A DNA stretch of 64,000 bases from Cobetia sp. cqz5-12 (GTDB lineage: Bacteria > Pseudomonadota > Gammaproteobacteria > Pseudomonadales > Halomonadaceae): positions 1,054,001 through 1,118,000 of the forward strand of contig NZ_CP044522.1 in assembly GCF_016495405.1 (NCBI RefSeq), given 5' to 3'. A program made the translations under genes and the position numbers. A model generated the notes under the pieces. That model was given only the letters and a program-made list of their open reading frames with translations. It ran no database searches and was not told the origin of the DNA. How positions within the stretch are numbered: position 1 is the first letter of the stretch; each line of letters starts with the position of its first letter. Positions 9,048 through 17,663 of this stretch are shown here, one piece after another.

Positions 9048-9313
9048 CACGCTTCGCCTCCACCATCATCCTTGGAGGAGCTGTCTTCCTTCGTCGGCGC
9101 ATCAGGGTGCAGCGGCAACAGCGGCGCGGCGTTCATGCGCTCCAGCTTGGCGGCAGCCTGGGACTTGCGCTGGTCCTTCTTCTTGGCCACGTAACGCGGG
9201 CCGGAATGGACCTGGTCCGGGTTCTCGGCGCGCCACTTCTTGAAGTCCTTGCGGCGGCCGGTACGAATCTGCACCTTGTCGGCGATGGAGCGGCTCTTCT
9301 TTCTACGTGTCAT
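9047..9313 (-). CDS. Small basic protein coupled to xthA
   Basis: 88 residues from ATG 9313, which has GGAAAG about 8 nt upstream; an earlier in-frame start at 9367 adds a low-complexity stretch. The first 60 residues are very Lys/Arg rich ([20 protein letters not shown], then RKDFKKW) and the last 20 are acidic and Ser/Gly rich. I do not recognise the family with certainty; small basic YihI-like (Der GTPase activator) or ribosome-associated proteins look broadly similar. Its one-base overlap with xthA suggests co-translation. Confidence 0.6.
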   Translation of the reverse strand: MTRRKKSRSIADKVQIRTGRRKDFKKWRAENPDQVHSGPRYVAKKKDQRKSQAAAKLERMNAAPLLPLHPDAPTKEDSSSKDDGGGEA

Positions 9314-10337
9314 CTTCGGGCTTTCCTGTTCGGTGTCGGCAGTCGCCAGCCTTGAGTCGCACGGCAAGGCCGCGGCACGCGGGCAACCGCATCAGTTGTC
9401 GGGCATTCTACCAGCCTGCATGGGGCGGGTGCCATGAGGGGCTCGTGGTGAGACGCATCGCGTGTCGTGCACGCGAGGATGTCTCGCGCCGAGAGCGTCA
9501 TGATGCAGGGGCGCGAAGACGCCGGCGGGCTGGTACAATATGTCGGCGTTATCGTCGCTGCCCGCAGGTGAGGTGCGTGACTGGCCGCTTGAACCGGCGC
9601 CTTGTGTCTCATGCACGATGGCGAGTCGCCTACCCCTCGGGGCACGCTTCCCCTCACGCATGTCAGAGACAACGGCTTGCCGGACGCGCCAGTCTTGCTG
9701 CCATTGCCCGTGCCAGCGACATGCAATATGCAATATGCAATATGCAATATATGAGTGTTACCTGAATGACCCTGGCAGGTACGCCGCCCCGGCCCACACA
9801 GTAAGACAGATAGACAGACGGGCGGCGGCGAACTGTCCCGTGGCGTGGCCAAGGTTGCCCGGCAGCCTGATGCCCGCCCGATGAAGAAGTCCTTTCGACC
9901 GACACGCAGTATCGGCCGTCCTTGTGGCGACCCGTGAGCCTGTCCGTTGCGTGAGCCCGGCGATGACATGACCGGTGCCACGTGAGCAGACCCTCATGGC
10001 AGACGTCCGCTCCAGTCCCTTGCCGAACATTCGGGCAGGGGAGCGCTGGATGCGTGAATCCGTCAAGAACAGGTGAGAGCATTCGTGTCCTTCTGCACCC
10101 GAGGCCTGCGTGGCCTCGGAGACGCACACCCAGGGGGTGTCGCCGCAGAAGTGCAGGGAATGGCTCCCAATCCGGTAAAGGCGCATGCAGCCCGAGACTA
10201 CCGCGCATCAGGCGCGAGTCAGGCGAACCAGGTGAGACGACTGGGCATGACGAACCAACCGGGTGTGGCCTGTCACGGCGAGATTCCGAGAACGACCCGC
10301 GCCTGTCGCATATGAACCCTTGAAAAGAACGGATTAC
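9314..10337. other. 1 kb gene-free region upstream of the RhlB-like gene
   Basis: No reading frame here looks like a protein. The region holds a TACAAT hexamer at 9534-9539 without a good -35, and a 7-bp tandem repeat at 9721-9748. It is unusually long for this gene-dense genome. It could be a long 5' leader of the helicase transcript, as known for cold-shock DEAD-box genes, or contain an unannotated small RNA; neither is shown by sequence alone. Confidence 0.5.
9721..9748. repeat. Heptanucleotide tandem repeat (ATGCAAT x4)
   Basis: Four perfect copies of ATGCAAT run head to tail, followed by a partial ATAT. Seven-base units can change copy number by slipped-strand mispairing. The repeat is in non-coding DNA about 590 bp before the RhlB-like start. 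Confidence 0.95.
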
Positions 10338-11642
10338 ATGAGCGAGACGGATCAGACCCAGCCAGCCGCTGAGCAGACTCAGCAAGAGCCGCAGGACCCG
10401 AACCAGAAGCCGAGAAAGCCCAAGCGTCGTCGTCGCAAGCCGCGTCGCTCCCAGTCCAAGTGGAACCTCGATCAGTTTCCGGTCGCGCCGGTCGCCGGTC
10501 AGTGGCGCTTCCATGATTTCGATCTGCCGCTGCCGCTGATGCGTGCCATCCAGAAGGCCGGCTTTGAATACTGCACCCCGATCCAGGCCCAGACCTTCGA
10601 GAAGGCGCTGCTGGGTGGTGACGTGGTCGGCCGTGCCCAGACCGGCAGCGGCAAGACCGCCGCCTTCCTGATCGCCACCCTGGCCTACTTCCTGGAAGAG
10701 AAGGCGCCGGAAGGCCAGAAGCCGGGCGCACCGCGTGCCGTCATCATCGCGCCGACCCGTGAGCTTGCGCTGCAGATCGAGAAGGACGCCAAGGCGTTCT
10801 CCGAATTCGCGCGCATCTCGGTGGCCTGCGTGGTGGGTGGCATGGACTACCAGAAGCAGCGTGAACGCCTCGAGCGCAAGGTCGACCTGCTGGTCGCCAC
10901 GCCAGGCCGCCTGCTCGATTTTCACACCAAGCGCGATGTCGATCTCTCCGAGACCGAGGTGCTGGTGGTCGATGAAGCGGACCGCATGCTGTCGATGGGC
11001 TTCATTCCCGACGTCAAGCGCATCATCCGCGCCACACCGCGTCCCGAAGAGCGCCAGACGCTGCTGTTCTCCGCCGAGCTGTCTTCCGACGTGCTGGGGC
11101 TGGCCGAGCAGTGGACGCATGAGGCGACTCAGGTCGCGGTCGAGCACGAAGCGACGGCTGCCATCGCGGCGGACAACGACGCCGTGCAGACCTACACCGT
11201 GAGCGATGATGACAAGCTGCGTCTGCTGATCAATCTGGTGAAGCAGGGCGAGATGGAGCGCTCCGTGGTCTTCGGCAACAGCCGTGGGCTGGTGCGCAAG
11301 ATCAACGCCGCGCTCAAGGAGGCCGGTATCGAGTCGGCGGTGATGTCCGGTGCCGAGACCCAGACCGAGCGCCTGGAAGCCCATGAGGCCTTCCGCAACG
11401 GCAAGCTCAAGGTGCTGGTGGTCAGCGATGTCGCCGGGCGTGGCTTCGCACTCGAGGACGCGACCCATGCGATCAACTTCACGCTGCCGGAAGTGCCGGA
11501 AGACTACGTCCACCGTGCAAGCTTCAGCGATGTGACCTTGATCAGCTTCGTCGGTGAGGAAGATGTCTTCTCACTGCCGGAAATCGAAGACTACCTGCAG
11601 GAAACGCTGCCGCGTCAGCAGCCACCCCAGGGCCTGCTGTAA
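10338..11642 (+). CDS. rhlB: RhlB-like DEAD-box RNA helicase lacking canonical motif VI
   Basis: 434 residues from ATG 10338. A basic N-tail (24-41, KPRKPKRRRRKPRR) precedes two RecA-like domains. Intact motifs: Q motif (YCTPIQAQT, 78-86), I (AQTGSGKT, 100-107), Ia (PTRELA), Ib (TPGR), II (DEAD, 212-215) and V (SDVAGRG). Two key motifs are altered. Motif III reads SAE (245-247) instead of SAT. Motif VI, normally HRIGRTGR, reads HRASFSDV (392-399) and is about five residues shorter, so the arginine-finger residues are missing. The flanks (EDYVHR and ISFVGEED...LPEIEDYL) align well with RhlB, and the frame is intact. ATP-driven unwinding is doubtful; a scaffolding or RNA-binding role is possible. 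Confidence 0.8.
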   Translation: MSETDQTQPAAEQTQQEPQDPNQKPRKPKRRRRKPRRSQSKWNLDQFPVAPVAGQWRFHDFDLPLPLMRAIQKAGFEYCTPIQAQTFEKALLGGDVVGRAQTGSGKTAAFLIATLAYFLEEKAPEGQKPGAPRAVIIAPTRELALQIEKDAKAFSEFARISVACVVGGMDYQKQRERLERKVDLLVATPGRLLDFHTKRDVDLSETEVLVVDEADRMLSMGFIPDVKRIIRATPRPEERQTLLFSAELSSDVLGLAEQWTHEATQVAVEHEATAAIAADNDAVQTYTVSDDDKLRLLINLVKQGEMERSVVFGNSRGLVRKINAALKEAGIESAVMSGAETQTERLEAHEAFRNGKLKVLVVSDVAGRGFALEDATHAINFTLPEVPEDYVHRASFSDVTLISFVGEEDVFSLPEIEDYLQETLPRQQPPQGLL

Positions 11643-11716
11643 CGTCTGCTTGCCTCCGACCGGTCACAGAAAGGTGGCCGGTCGCGCAGGGCAGACGAGG
11701 TAGATGGCAGTAGCAC

Positions 11717-11755
11717 GCAAAGACGGCGGACAGCTCAGGCTGTTCGCCGTCTTGC
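11717..11755 (+). terminator. Hairpin downstream of the RhlB-like gene
   Basis: An imperfect stem (11717-11734 with 11739-11755; one bulged base and one wobble pair, loop TCAG) lies between the RhlB-like gene and dinG. No T tract follows, so it is a probable rather than certain terminator. Confidence 0.5.
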
Positions 11756-11859
11756 GCTCCATGACCCGCAGGTTTGACGACAAGCAGCCAGTCGCCAGTT
11801 GTTGTCGACCGGATGTCGTGGGTCAGGGGTGGATGGCCAGTTGAGGAGAGAGACACGCA

Positions 11860-13998
11860 ATGCTGGAAGATAGCCTCAAGGGCGAGATTCAGGGCGCCTA
11901 TCGCAAGTTGCTCGAGGGTCTTGAGCTGACGCCGCGTTACGGGCAGCGGCTGATGATCGCCGAGATCGCGCGCACCCTGGGCAACATCGAGCAGAATCCG
12001 GAAGGCTATCGCCTCGGCAACGAGCATGTCTGCGTGCTGGAGGCCGGTACCGGTACCGGCAAGACGCTGGCCTATCTGCTCTCCGCGCTGCCGGTGGCCA
12101 AGGCGCGTGGCAAGCGGCTGGTGGTCTCGACCGCGACCATCGCGCTGCAGGAGCAGGTCATGCATCAGGACCTGCCGGCGCTCAAGAAGCATTCGGGGCT
12201 GACCTTCGACTATGCGCTAGCCAAGGGGCGTCGCCGTTACCTGTGCGTGCAGAAGCTGGATCAGGCGCTGGAGGGTGTCGAGGACAACCCGACCATGGCG
12301 CTGTTCGAGCGCGACATGATCGCCAGCGACGGCGGCGGCTTCGTGGAGCTGGCCGGCAAGATGGCCGAGGACTATGCCAGCGGCGAGTGGGCAGGGGATC
12401 GCGACAGCTGGCCACTGCAGATCGAGGACCGCGACTGGGCGCGTCTGACCACCGACCATCGTCAATGCACCAATCGCCGCTGCAGCCACTTCTCGGCCTG
12501 CGCCTTCTTCCGGGCCCGTCGTCAGCTGGAGCAGGCCGATATCATCGTCGCCAACCATGACCTGGTGCTGGCGGATCTCTCGCTGGGTGGCGGGCTGGTG
12601 CTGCCATCGCCCAGTGACTGCATCTACGTCTTCGACGAGGCGCACCATCTGCCCGACAAGGCGCTGGATCACTTCCATCACCGTACGCCGATCAATCAGA
12701 CGCTGCGCTGGCTGGGCAACCTCAAGAAGTCGCTCACCGAGCTGAATGTGGCGCTGGGCAGTCAGCCGACCATTGGCCGTCTGCTGGCGCGCATGCCCGA
12801 GTTGCTGGCGGATATCGAGCCGCGTCTGGGCGAGGTGTTCGGGCTGGGGCATCAGCTGGCGGATCTGCCCAATGGGGCTGGCGAGGACGTCACCAATCAT
12901 CGCTTCGAGCGCGGTCAGGCACCGGAGGCGCTCAAGGAGCTGGGTCACAATCTGCTCAAGGGCTTCGCGGAACTGTCGCGGGCGCTGGAGCAGATCGCCG
13001 ACATCCTGCGTGAGAGCCTGGACCCGGAGAAGGCCACCGGGCTGCCCAAGGAGAATGCCGAGGACTGGCTGCCGCTGGTGGCCCTGCTGCACGGGCGTGC
13101 GCTGGAAGCCCATGCGCTGTGGGAGGCCATCGGCCTGAGCGACCCTGCCGATGGGCCGCCGCATGCGCGCTGGCTTACCTTCGAGCGCTTCAATGGCGAG
13201 CCGGAGATGACTGTCTCGGCAAGCCCGGTGTCGGCCGCGGAAACGCTGGCGCGTCACCTGTGGGGCGCCTGTTTCGGCGCAGTGCTGACGTCCGCGACCC
13301 TGACGGCGCTCAATCGCTTCGAGCGCCTGCAGGAGCGCGCAGGCCTGGCCAATCGCTATCGCTATCAGCGTCTACCCAGCCCGTTCGATTATGGCAAGGC
13401 GGTGCTGGCCATTCCGCGCGAGGCGGTGGAGCCGTCGCCGCCTGGCCCGCATGAGCAGGCGATCGTCGACTTCGTCAATGCGCTGGATGTGCGCGAGGCG
13501 GTACTGGTGCTGTTCAGTTCACGCAAGCAGCTGGCGGCGGTCAACAAGGCGCTGGATGGCGAGACGCGCAAGCGGGTGCTGGCGCAGAGCCGTCTGCCCA
13601 AGCATGAGCTGCTGAGTCAGCACCGCAAGGCGGTGGATGGCGGGCGTGGCAGCATCATCTTCGGGCTGGCGAGCTTCGCCGAGGGCATCGACCTGCCCGG
13701 CAAGTATTTGACCCACGTGGTGATCACGCGGCTGCCGTTCGCGGTGCCGGATGACCCGGTCGGGGCGACGCTGGCGGAGTGGATCGAGTCGCGGGGCGGC
13801 AACCCGTTCATGCGTATCGCGGTGCCGGATGTCTCCATCAAGCTGGTACAGGCCTGTGGCCGCCTGATCCGCAAGGAGGCCGATGAAGGGCGTATCACGA
13901 TTCTTGATCGACGTATCCTGACCAAGCGTTATGGTCAGCAGTTGATCGAGGCACTGCCGCCCTTCGTGCGCGAGATCGATGGCGTGCGTCAGAACTGA
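11860..13998 (+). CDS. dinG: ATP-dependent DNA helicase DinG
   Basis: 712 residues, the E. coli-type length. This is an XPD-like 5'-3' helicase that resolves R-loops and assists replication through transcribed DNA. Visible elements: Walker A EAGTGTGKT (about 61-69), four Fe-S cluster cysteines (CVQ at about 129, then C, C and C in CTNRRCSHFSAC at about 203-214), the DEAH box (FDEAHHLPDK, about 258) and the C-terminal helicase motifs including GLASFAEGIDLPG and QACGRLIRKEADEG. It stands alone between two terminator-like hairpins. Confidence 0.95.
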   Translation: MLEDSLKGEIQGAYRKLLEGLELTPRYGQRLMIAEIARTLGNIEQNPEGYRLGNEHVCVLEAGTGTGKTLAYLLSALPVAKARGKRLVVSTATIALQEQVMHQDLPALKKHSGLTFDYALAKGRRRYLCVQKLDQALEGVEDNPTMALFERDMIASDGGGFVELAGKMAEDYASGEWAGDRDSWPLQIEDRDWARLTTDHRQCTNRRCSHFSACAFFRARRQLEQADIIVANHDLVLADLSLGGGLVLPSPSDCIYVFDEAHHLPDKALDHFHHRTPINQTLRWLGNLKKSLTELNVALGSQPTIGRLLARMPELLADIEPRLGEVFGLGHQLADLPNGAGEDVTNHRFERGQAPEALKELGHNLLKGFAELSRALEQIADILRESLDPEKATGLPKENAEDWLPLVALLHGRALEAHALWEAIGLSDPADGPPHARWLTFERFNGEPEMTVSASPVSAAETLARHLWGACFGAVLTSATLTALNRFERLQERAGLANRYRYQRLPSPFDYGKAVLAIPREAVEPSPPGPHEQAIVDFVNALDVREAVLVLFSSRKQLAAVNKALDGETRKRVLAQSRLPKHELLSQHRKAVDGGRGSIIFGLASFAEGIDLPGKYLTHVVITRLPFAVPDDPVGATLAEWIESRGGNPFMRIAVPDVSIKLVQACGRLIRKEADEGRITILDRRILTKRYGQQLIEALPPFVREIDGVRQN

Positions 13999-14067
13999 TG
14001 GTTCAGAACTGATGGAGCAGGGCTGAACGGTCAGAGCTGGCCCGTCAGCTGTCGACCCAGCGGCCAC

Positions 14068-14098
14068 AAAAAAGCCCCGCCAATCGGCGGGGCTTTTT
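14068..14098. terminator. Bidirectional terminator between dinG and aroF
   Basis: A G+C-rich stem (AGCCCCGCC / GGCGGGGCT, loop AATC) is flanked by A residues on the left and five T residues on the right, extending the stem as A:T pairs. It can terminate both dinG (plus) and aroF (minus). Confidence 0.92.
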
Positions 14099-14147
14099 CA
14101 TTCATTCAATGCTGCCGGTCTGAAACCAATGCTCTTAGACTTCTGGC

Positions 14148-15236
14148 TCAGGCTTCGGCAGGCTGCTCGAGGCGAGCGCGCAGGGCGTCCTTGAGCTTGG
14201 CGTCCATGGTCTTGAAGGTGTCTTCGGTGGTCGCCCAGTCGATGCAGGCATCGGTGATGGAGACGCCGTATTCCATCTTGCTGCGGTCGGCATTGATCTT
14301 CTGCGCGCCCCAGTTGATGTGCGACTCGACCATCAGACCCATGATGGAGCGATTGCCCTCGAGGATCTGCTGGGTGACGTTTTCCAGCACCAGCGGCTGC
14401 AGGCCCGGGTCCTTGTTGGAGTTGGCGTGGGAGCAGTCGACCATCAGGTTGGCGGTGACGCCGGCCTTGGCCAGTTCCTGCTCGGCCAGCGCGACGCTGA
14501 CGCTGTCGTAGTTCGGCTTGCCGTTGCCGCCACGCAGCACGACGTGACCGTAGGCGTTGCCGCGGGTGCGGATGATCGCGACCTGACCGGCCTGGTTGAT
14601 GCCGAGGAAGTTGTGGCCGTGGGACACGGACTGCAGGGCGTTGACGGCGACATCCAGCGAGCCATCGGTGCCGTTCTTGAAGCCGACCGGGCACGACAGG
14701 CCAGAGGCCATCTCGCGGTGGGTCTGGGATTCGGTGGTGCGTGCGCCGATGGCGGACCAGCTGATGCAGTCCTGCAGGTACTGCGGGGAGATCGGGTCGA
14801 GGGCCTCGGTGGCCAGCGGCAGGCCCATCTCGGCCAGTTCGACCAGCAGGCCGCGCGCGATGTGCAGGCCTTCCTCGATCTCGAAGGTGTCATTGAGATG
14901 CGGGTCGTTGATCAGGCCTTTCCAGCCGACGGTGGTGCGCGGCTTCTCGAAGTAGACACGCATCACGATGTAGAGGCTGTCCTTCACTTCCTCGGCCAGC
15001 ACCTTCAGGCGGCGCGCGTAGTCACGGGCGGCGTCCAGGTCATGGATGGAGCAGGGGCCGACCACGACCAGCAGGCGCGGGTCTTCACCGTCCAGAATGC
15101 GCTGGATGGTGCGACGGCCTTCGATGACGGTCTCTTCGGCCTTGGCGGTCAGCGGGATGTCCTGCTTGAGCGCTTCGGGGGTGATCAGCACGTCCTGTGA
15201 CAGGACGTTGAGGTTGTTGACGTGTTGTTCTGACAT
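14148..15236 (-). CDS. aroF: 3-deoxy-7-phosphoheptulonate synthase (type I, AroF-like)
   Basis: 362 residues. It condenses phosphoenolpyruvate and erythrose 4-phosphate to DAHP, the first step of the shikimate pathway. Class I motifs: VVVGPCSIHD (PEP/metal site), MRVYFEKPRTTVGWKGLIND, GARTTESQTHRE, GFKNGTDG and VDCSHANSNKD. The sections NQAGQVA, MVDCSHANSNKD and MEYGVSITDACI are closer to E. coli AroF (tyrosine-sensitive) than to AroG, so I favour aroF; inhibitor specificity cannot be read from sequence alone. A TyrR-like box lies about 210 bp upstream. Confidence 0.93.
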   Translation of the reverse strand: MSEQHVNNLNVLSQDVLITPEALKQDIPLTAKAEETVIEGRRTIQRILDGEDPRLLVVVGPCSIHDLDAARDYARRLKVLAEEVKDSLYIVMRVYFEKPRTTVGWKGLINDPHLNDTFEIEEGLHIARGLLVELAEMGLPLATEALDPISPQYLQDCISWSAIGARTTESQTHREMASGLSCPVGFKNGTDGSLDVAVNALQSVSHGHNFLGINQAGQVAIIRTRGNAYGHVVLRGGNGKPNYDSVSVALAEQELAKAGVTANLMVDCSHANSNKDPGLQPLVLENVTQQILEGNRSIMGLMVESHINWGAQKINADRSKMEYGVSITDACIDWATTEDTFKTMDAKLKDALRARLEQPAEA

Positions 15237-15444
15237 GACAGTGTCCTGAGCGGTGTGCGGTCTGCATGGCTGCTAGCAGAGTCAGACGAGCGTCTTCGCG
15301 CCCGCCATCCGTGTTGTGCGTACTGAATGACGTCCATGGTATCTGCTGCATGCCGGCTTGTCAGCGTGCTTTGGTCAAATTTAATCAACTGTCAAGCTGA
15401 GTGGCGATGACTTGAAGCCCGTGGGTGTCAATGCGAGCGTAAAT

Positions 15445-15462
15445 TGTAAAGAAATCGTTACG
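15445..15462. promoter_or_regulatory. TyrR-like box upstream of aroF
   Basis: TGTAAA-N6-GTTACG matches 10 of 12 positions of the TyrR consensus TGTAAA-N6-TTTACA. E. coli aroF is repressed through TyrR, so the neighbour supports the reading. The distance to aroF (about 210 bp) is rather long. Confidence 0.35.
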
Positions 15463-15525
15463 CTTTGACGTGTCAGCGTCGCCAAACGCTGTCATGACAG
15501 GAGTGAACACGCAAAACCTGAGGCT

Positions 15526-15553
15526 TTGACGGCATGGCGTCTTGCCGTACAAA
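15526..15553 (+). promoter_or_regulatory. Probable sigma-70 promoter of rpoE
   Basis: TTGACG (15526-15531), a 16-nt spacer and TACAAA (15548-15553) are oriented toward rpoE, giving a leader of about 210 nt. No competing promoter of equal quality was found in the region. Confidence 0.5.
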
Positions 15554-15769
15554 TGATAAACAGGAACACTGTGCGTTGATTTTGGTCGCGTCAGCGGGCC
15601 GCCGGGCGGTTTTTCGCCCCGCGCCAGGCATCGCATCCATCACTACGAATATCAAAGGGGCCGGATAACGCATGCGCGAGTCGCAATTCCTGTCAGGTGC
15701 TGATGCCCCGGGGATTCCTGATGTGGAGTCCGCAAGCGGTGCCTCCACTCCCGCGGAGGGAGCGAGTGA

Positions 15770-16372
15770 ATGAGTGTCAATGAAACGGACCAGCAGTTGG
15801 TCGAGCGCGCCCAGAAAGGGGATAACCGCGCCTTCGATCTGCTGGTCAGGAAATATCAGCACAAGATTCTCGGCCTGATCAGCCGTTACGTACACGATCA
15901 TTCAGAAGTGCAGGATGTCGCCCAGGAAGCCTTCATCAAGGCCTATCGTGCGTTGCCCAACTTCCGGGCCGAGAGTGCCTTCTATACCTGGATGTACCGG
16001 ATCGCCATCAATACGGCCAAGAATCATCTGGTCTCGCGGGGCCGTCGTCCGCCGGGTACCGACATGGATATCGGCGATGCCGAGGTGGTCGATCAATCCG
16101 GTCGCCTGTCGGACATCGAGACGCCGGAAGCCGCCATGGCGCGTGATGAGCTGGAGAAGGTGGTCTTCGAGGCCATCGAGAAGCTGCCCGAAGACCTGCG
16201 CACCGCCATCACGCTGCGCGAATTCGATGGCCTGTCCTATGAGGATATCGCCGAGGTGATGCAGTGCCCGGTGGGCACGGTGCGTTCGCGTATCTTCCGC
16301 GCACGTGAAGCGGTCGACAAGGCGATCCAGGGGCTGGTCAGTCCCGCCGCGGCGGTGTCAGCCGTCGAGTGA
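15770..16372 (+). CDS. rpoE: RNA polymerase sigma-E factor (RpoE/AlgU)
   Basis: 200 residues. It is an ECF sigma factor that directs RNA polymerase to envelope-stress promoters. Region 2 (ALPNFRAESAFYTWMYRIAI, about 60-80) and region 4 (LPEDLRTAITLREFDGLSYE, then EVMQCPVGTVRSRIFRAR, about 140-185) are nearly canonical for AlgU/RpoE. AGGGA precedes the ATG. The anti-sigma gene rseA follows after an unusually large 367-bp gap. Confidence 0.96.
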   Translation: MSVNETDQQLVERAQKGDNRAFDLLVRKYQHKILGLISRYVHDHSEVQDVAQEAFIKAYRALPNFRAESAFYTWMYRIAINTAKNHLVSRGRRPPGTDMDIGDAEVVDQSGRLSDIETPEAAMARDELEKVVFEAIEKLPEDLRTAITLREFDGLSYEDIAEVMQCPVGTVRSRIFRAREAVDKAIQGLVSPAAAVSAVE

Positions 16373-16739
16373 TGTCGCTGTTCTGCGTCGCCCCTGTGAG
16401 AGAAGAGCTACAAAAATTTTTGTTGGTTAAATTCAATCAACTCAGTGGCTTGGCGAAATCTTGCAGCTAAAGTGAATGTTTTCTGAACGAATGGCGGAAC
16501 AATCCGTGCGGCGCGTGTTCTTACTGTTCAGTAGTCATGTAGCTCAGCGACTGCGTGCATGAGCGCTGGAAAGTCGAGTGGTGAGGGGCAGGCACGAAAG
16601 CCCCTCTTCCACAGCGCAGTAACGCTGTTTGCCGTTGGCCCGCCCGGGCCATCAGCCGCCATGGTGAATGACGCCATTTGTTGCCAGGAGTGCAGGTTGA
16701 AGTCGTCGTTCAATCTGACGAGTGTGAGGGTATTTACGC
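16373..16739. other. rpoE-rseA intergenic region
   Basis: 367 bp with no credible gene. It is A+T-rich at 16410-16445 and holds a sigma-E-like element at 16496-16523. In E. coli and Pseudomonas rpoE and rseA (mucA) are nearly contiguous, so the gap implies a separate promoter or leader for rseA here. Confidence 0.5.
16496..16523 (+). promoter_or_regulatory. Weak sigma-E-like promoter element before rseA
   Basis: GGAACAA (16496-16502), about 15 nt, then TTCTTA (16518-16523), facing rseA. The -35 matches five of seven positions of GGAACTT; the -10 is only partly like TCTGA/TCAAA. Confidence 0.3.
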
Positions 16740-17477
16740 ATGAATCTGAAGACCACCGAATCCGTGAAGGAGTCGCTGTCCGCGCTGATGGATGCGGAGG
16801 GTGACGAGCTGGATCTGCGTCGTGTCCTCAAGGGGCTCGATGAGTCTCCTGAGGCTGCAGACACCTGGCGCCGCTATCACCTGGCGCGCAGTGCCATGCA
16901 TCGTGAGCGTGAAAGTACCTTCACTCTGGATATCGCGTCGGCGGTCAGCGCTGAGGTCGAGCTGATCTCCCGTGAGGCTCCCGCGAGCGCACCGCCCGTA
17001 GCCGAGCGCCGCAGCCTGTTCTCCTTTGCCGGTTCCGCCGCCATCGCGGCAGGTGTCGCGGTGATGGTGATCACCGGCGTGCAGGTCTTCAATGGCGGTG
17101 ACAATGGGGTGCCCGGCGGCGTGAACAGCGGTGCAGAGCTTGCCAGTGGCTCTTCCATCAACCAGGGTGGTTCCGCCATCCAGGGAGGCACCGTGCGTCA
17201 GGTCAGCCAGCCGTCGGTGAATGCCGAGGCGTCTCAGTGGGTGCAGCCCGGCGCCAACAACGGCTTGATGCAGGTCGGCGTGACGCCCTCCAGCTCGCGT
17301 CCGATGTTCATGGCGCCGCAGAGTGGCAGCTACGATTCCGGCATGTCGTCTAGCAATGTCGCCGCGGCGGACCTCGCCCAGCGGCGCCTGCTCGAGGCCT
17401 ACCTGAGCCAGCATTCCTCGCGCGGCCCGGTGCCGGAGCGCAGCGAGTGGATCAGCCTGCAGGATGTTGCCCAGTAA
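16740..17477 (+). CDS. rseA: Anti-sigma-E factor RseA (MucA-like)
   Basis: 245 residues. The N-terminal cytoplasmic anti-sigma domain (about 1-80) has the RseA/MucA pattern MKTTESVKESLSALMD-like start and WRRYHLARSAM. A single membrane helix lies at about 99-119 (AAIAAGVAVMVITGVQVF). The periplasmic part is Gly/Ser/Asn-rich, longer and less conserved than MucA. RseA holds RpoE inactive until regulated proteolysis. The usual partner gene rseB does not follow. Confidence 0.88.
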   Translation: MNLKTTESVKESLSALMDAEGDELDLRRVLKGLDESPEAADTWRRYHLARSAMHRERESTFTLDIASAVSAEVELISREAPASAPPVAERRSLFSFAGSAAIAAGVAVMVITGVQVFNGGDNGVPGGVNSGAELASGSSINQGGSAIQGGTVRQVSQPSVNAEASQWVQPGANNGLMQVGVTPSSSRPMFMAPQSGSYDSGMSSSNVAAADLAQRRLLEAYLSQHSSRGPVPERSEWISLQDVAQ

Positions 17478-17546
17478 CATTCGCGGGATGACTGACTTGC
17501 GTGACCTCGCTGCCTAGGCAGATGAAAGCAGCATGGATGAACGTAA

Positions 17547-17580
17547 AAAAGAGGGGCGGCCAATGGCCGCCCCTCTTTTC
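17547..17580. terminator. Bidirectional terminator after rseA
   Basis: A perfect 15-bp stem (17547-17561 / 17565-17579) with loop AAT, flanked by A and T runs. It separates rseA (plus) from the convergent VF530-type gene (minus) and splits the rse operon. Confidence 0.92.
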
Positions 17581-17663
17581 TTGTCTGTATATCCTGGTTG
17601 CGCCCACATGACCTGGTCGCGTCCGGCCAGCGCCGTCACTTGCCGGTGTGACCACGCTCGGCC

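Larger units (their letters stand above)
15237..15769. other. Divergent aroF-rpoE intergenic region
   Basis: This 533-bp region serves two divergent genes. It contains a TyrR-like box (15445-15462), a good sigma-70 type promoter for rpoE (15526-15553), and a weak sigma-E-like element GAACAC-N16-TCGCG (15564-15590) that might allow rpoE autoregulation. No protein-coding frame is convincing. Confidence 0.5.

Noticed and set aside
9310..9981. 223-codon minus-strand frame in the 1 kb gap
   Set aside because: Cys/Ser/Arg-rich random-looking translation, and it overlaps the better-supported small basic gene.
9663..11513. 616-codon frame antisense to the RhlB-like gene and its leader
   Set aside because: Most of it mirrors the helicase; the rest is the repeat-containing leader. 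No protein-like features.
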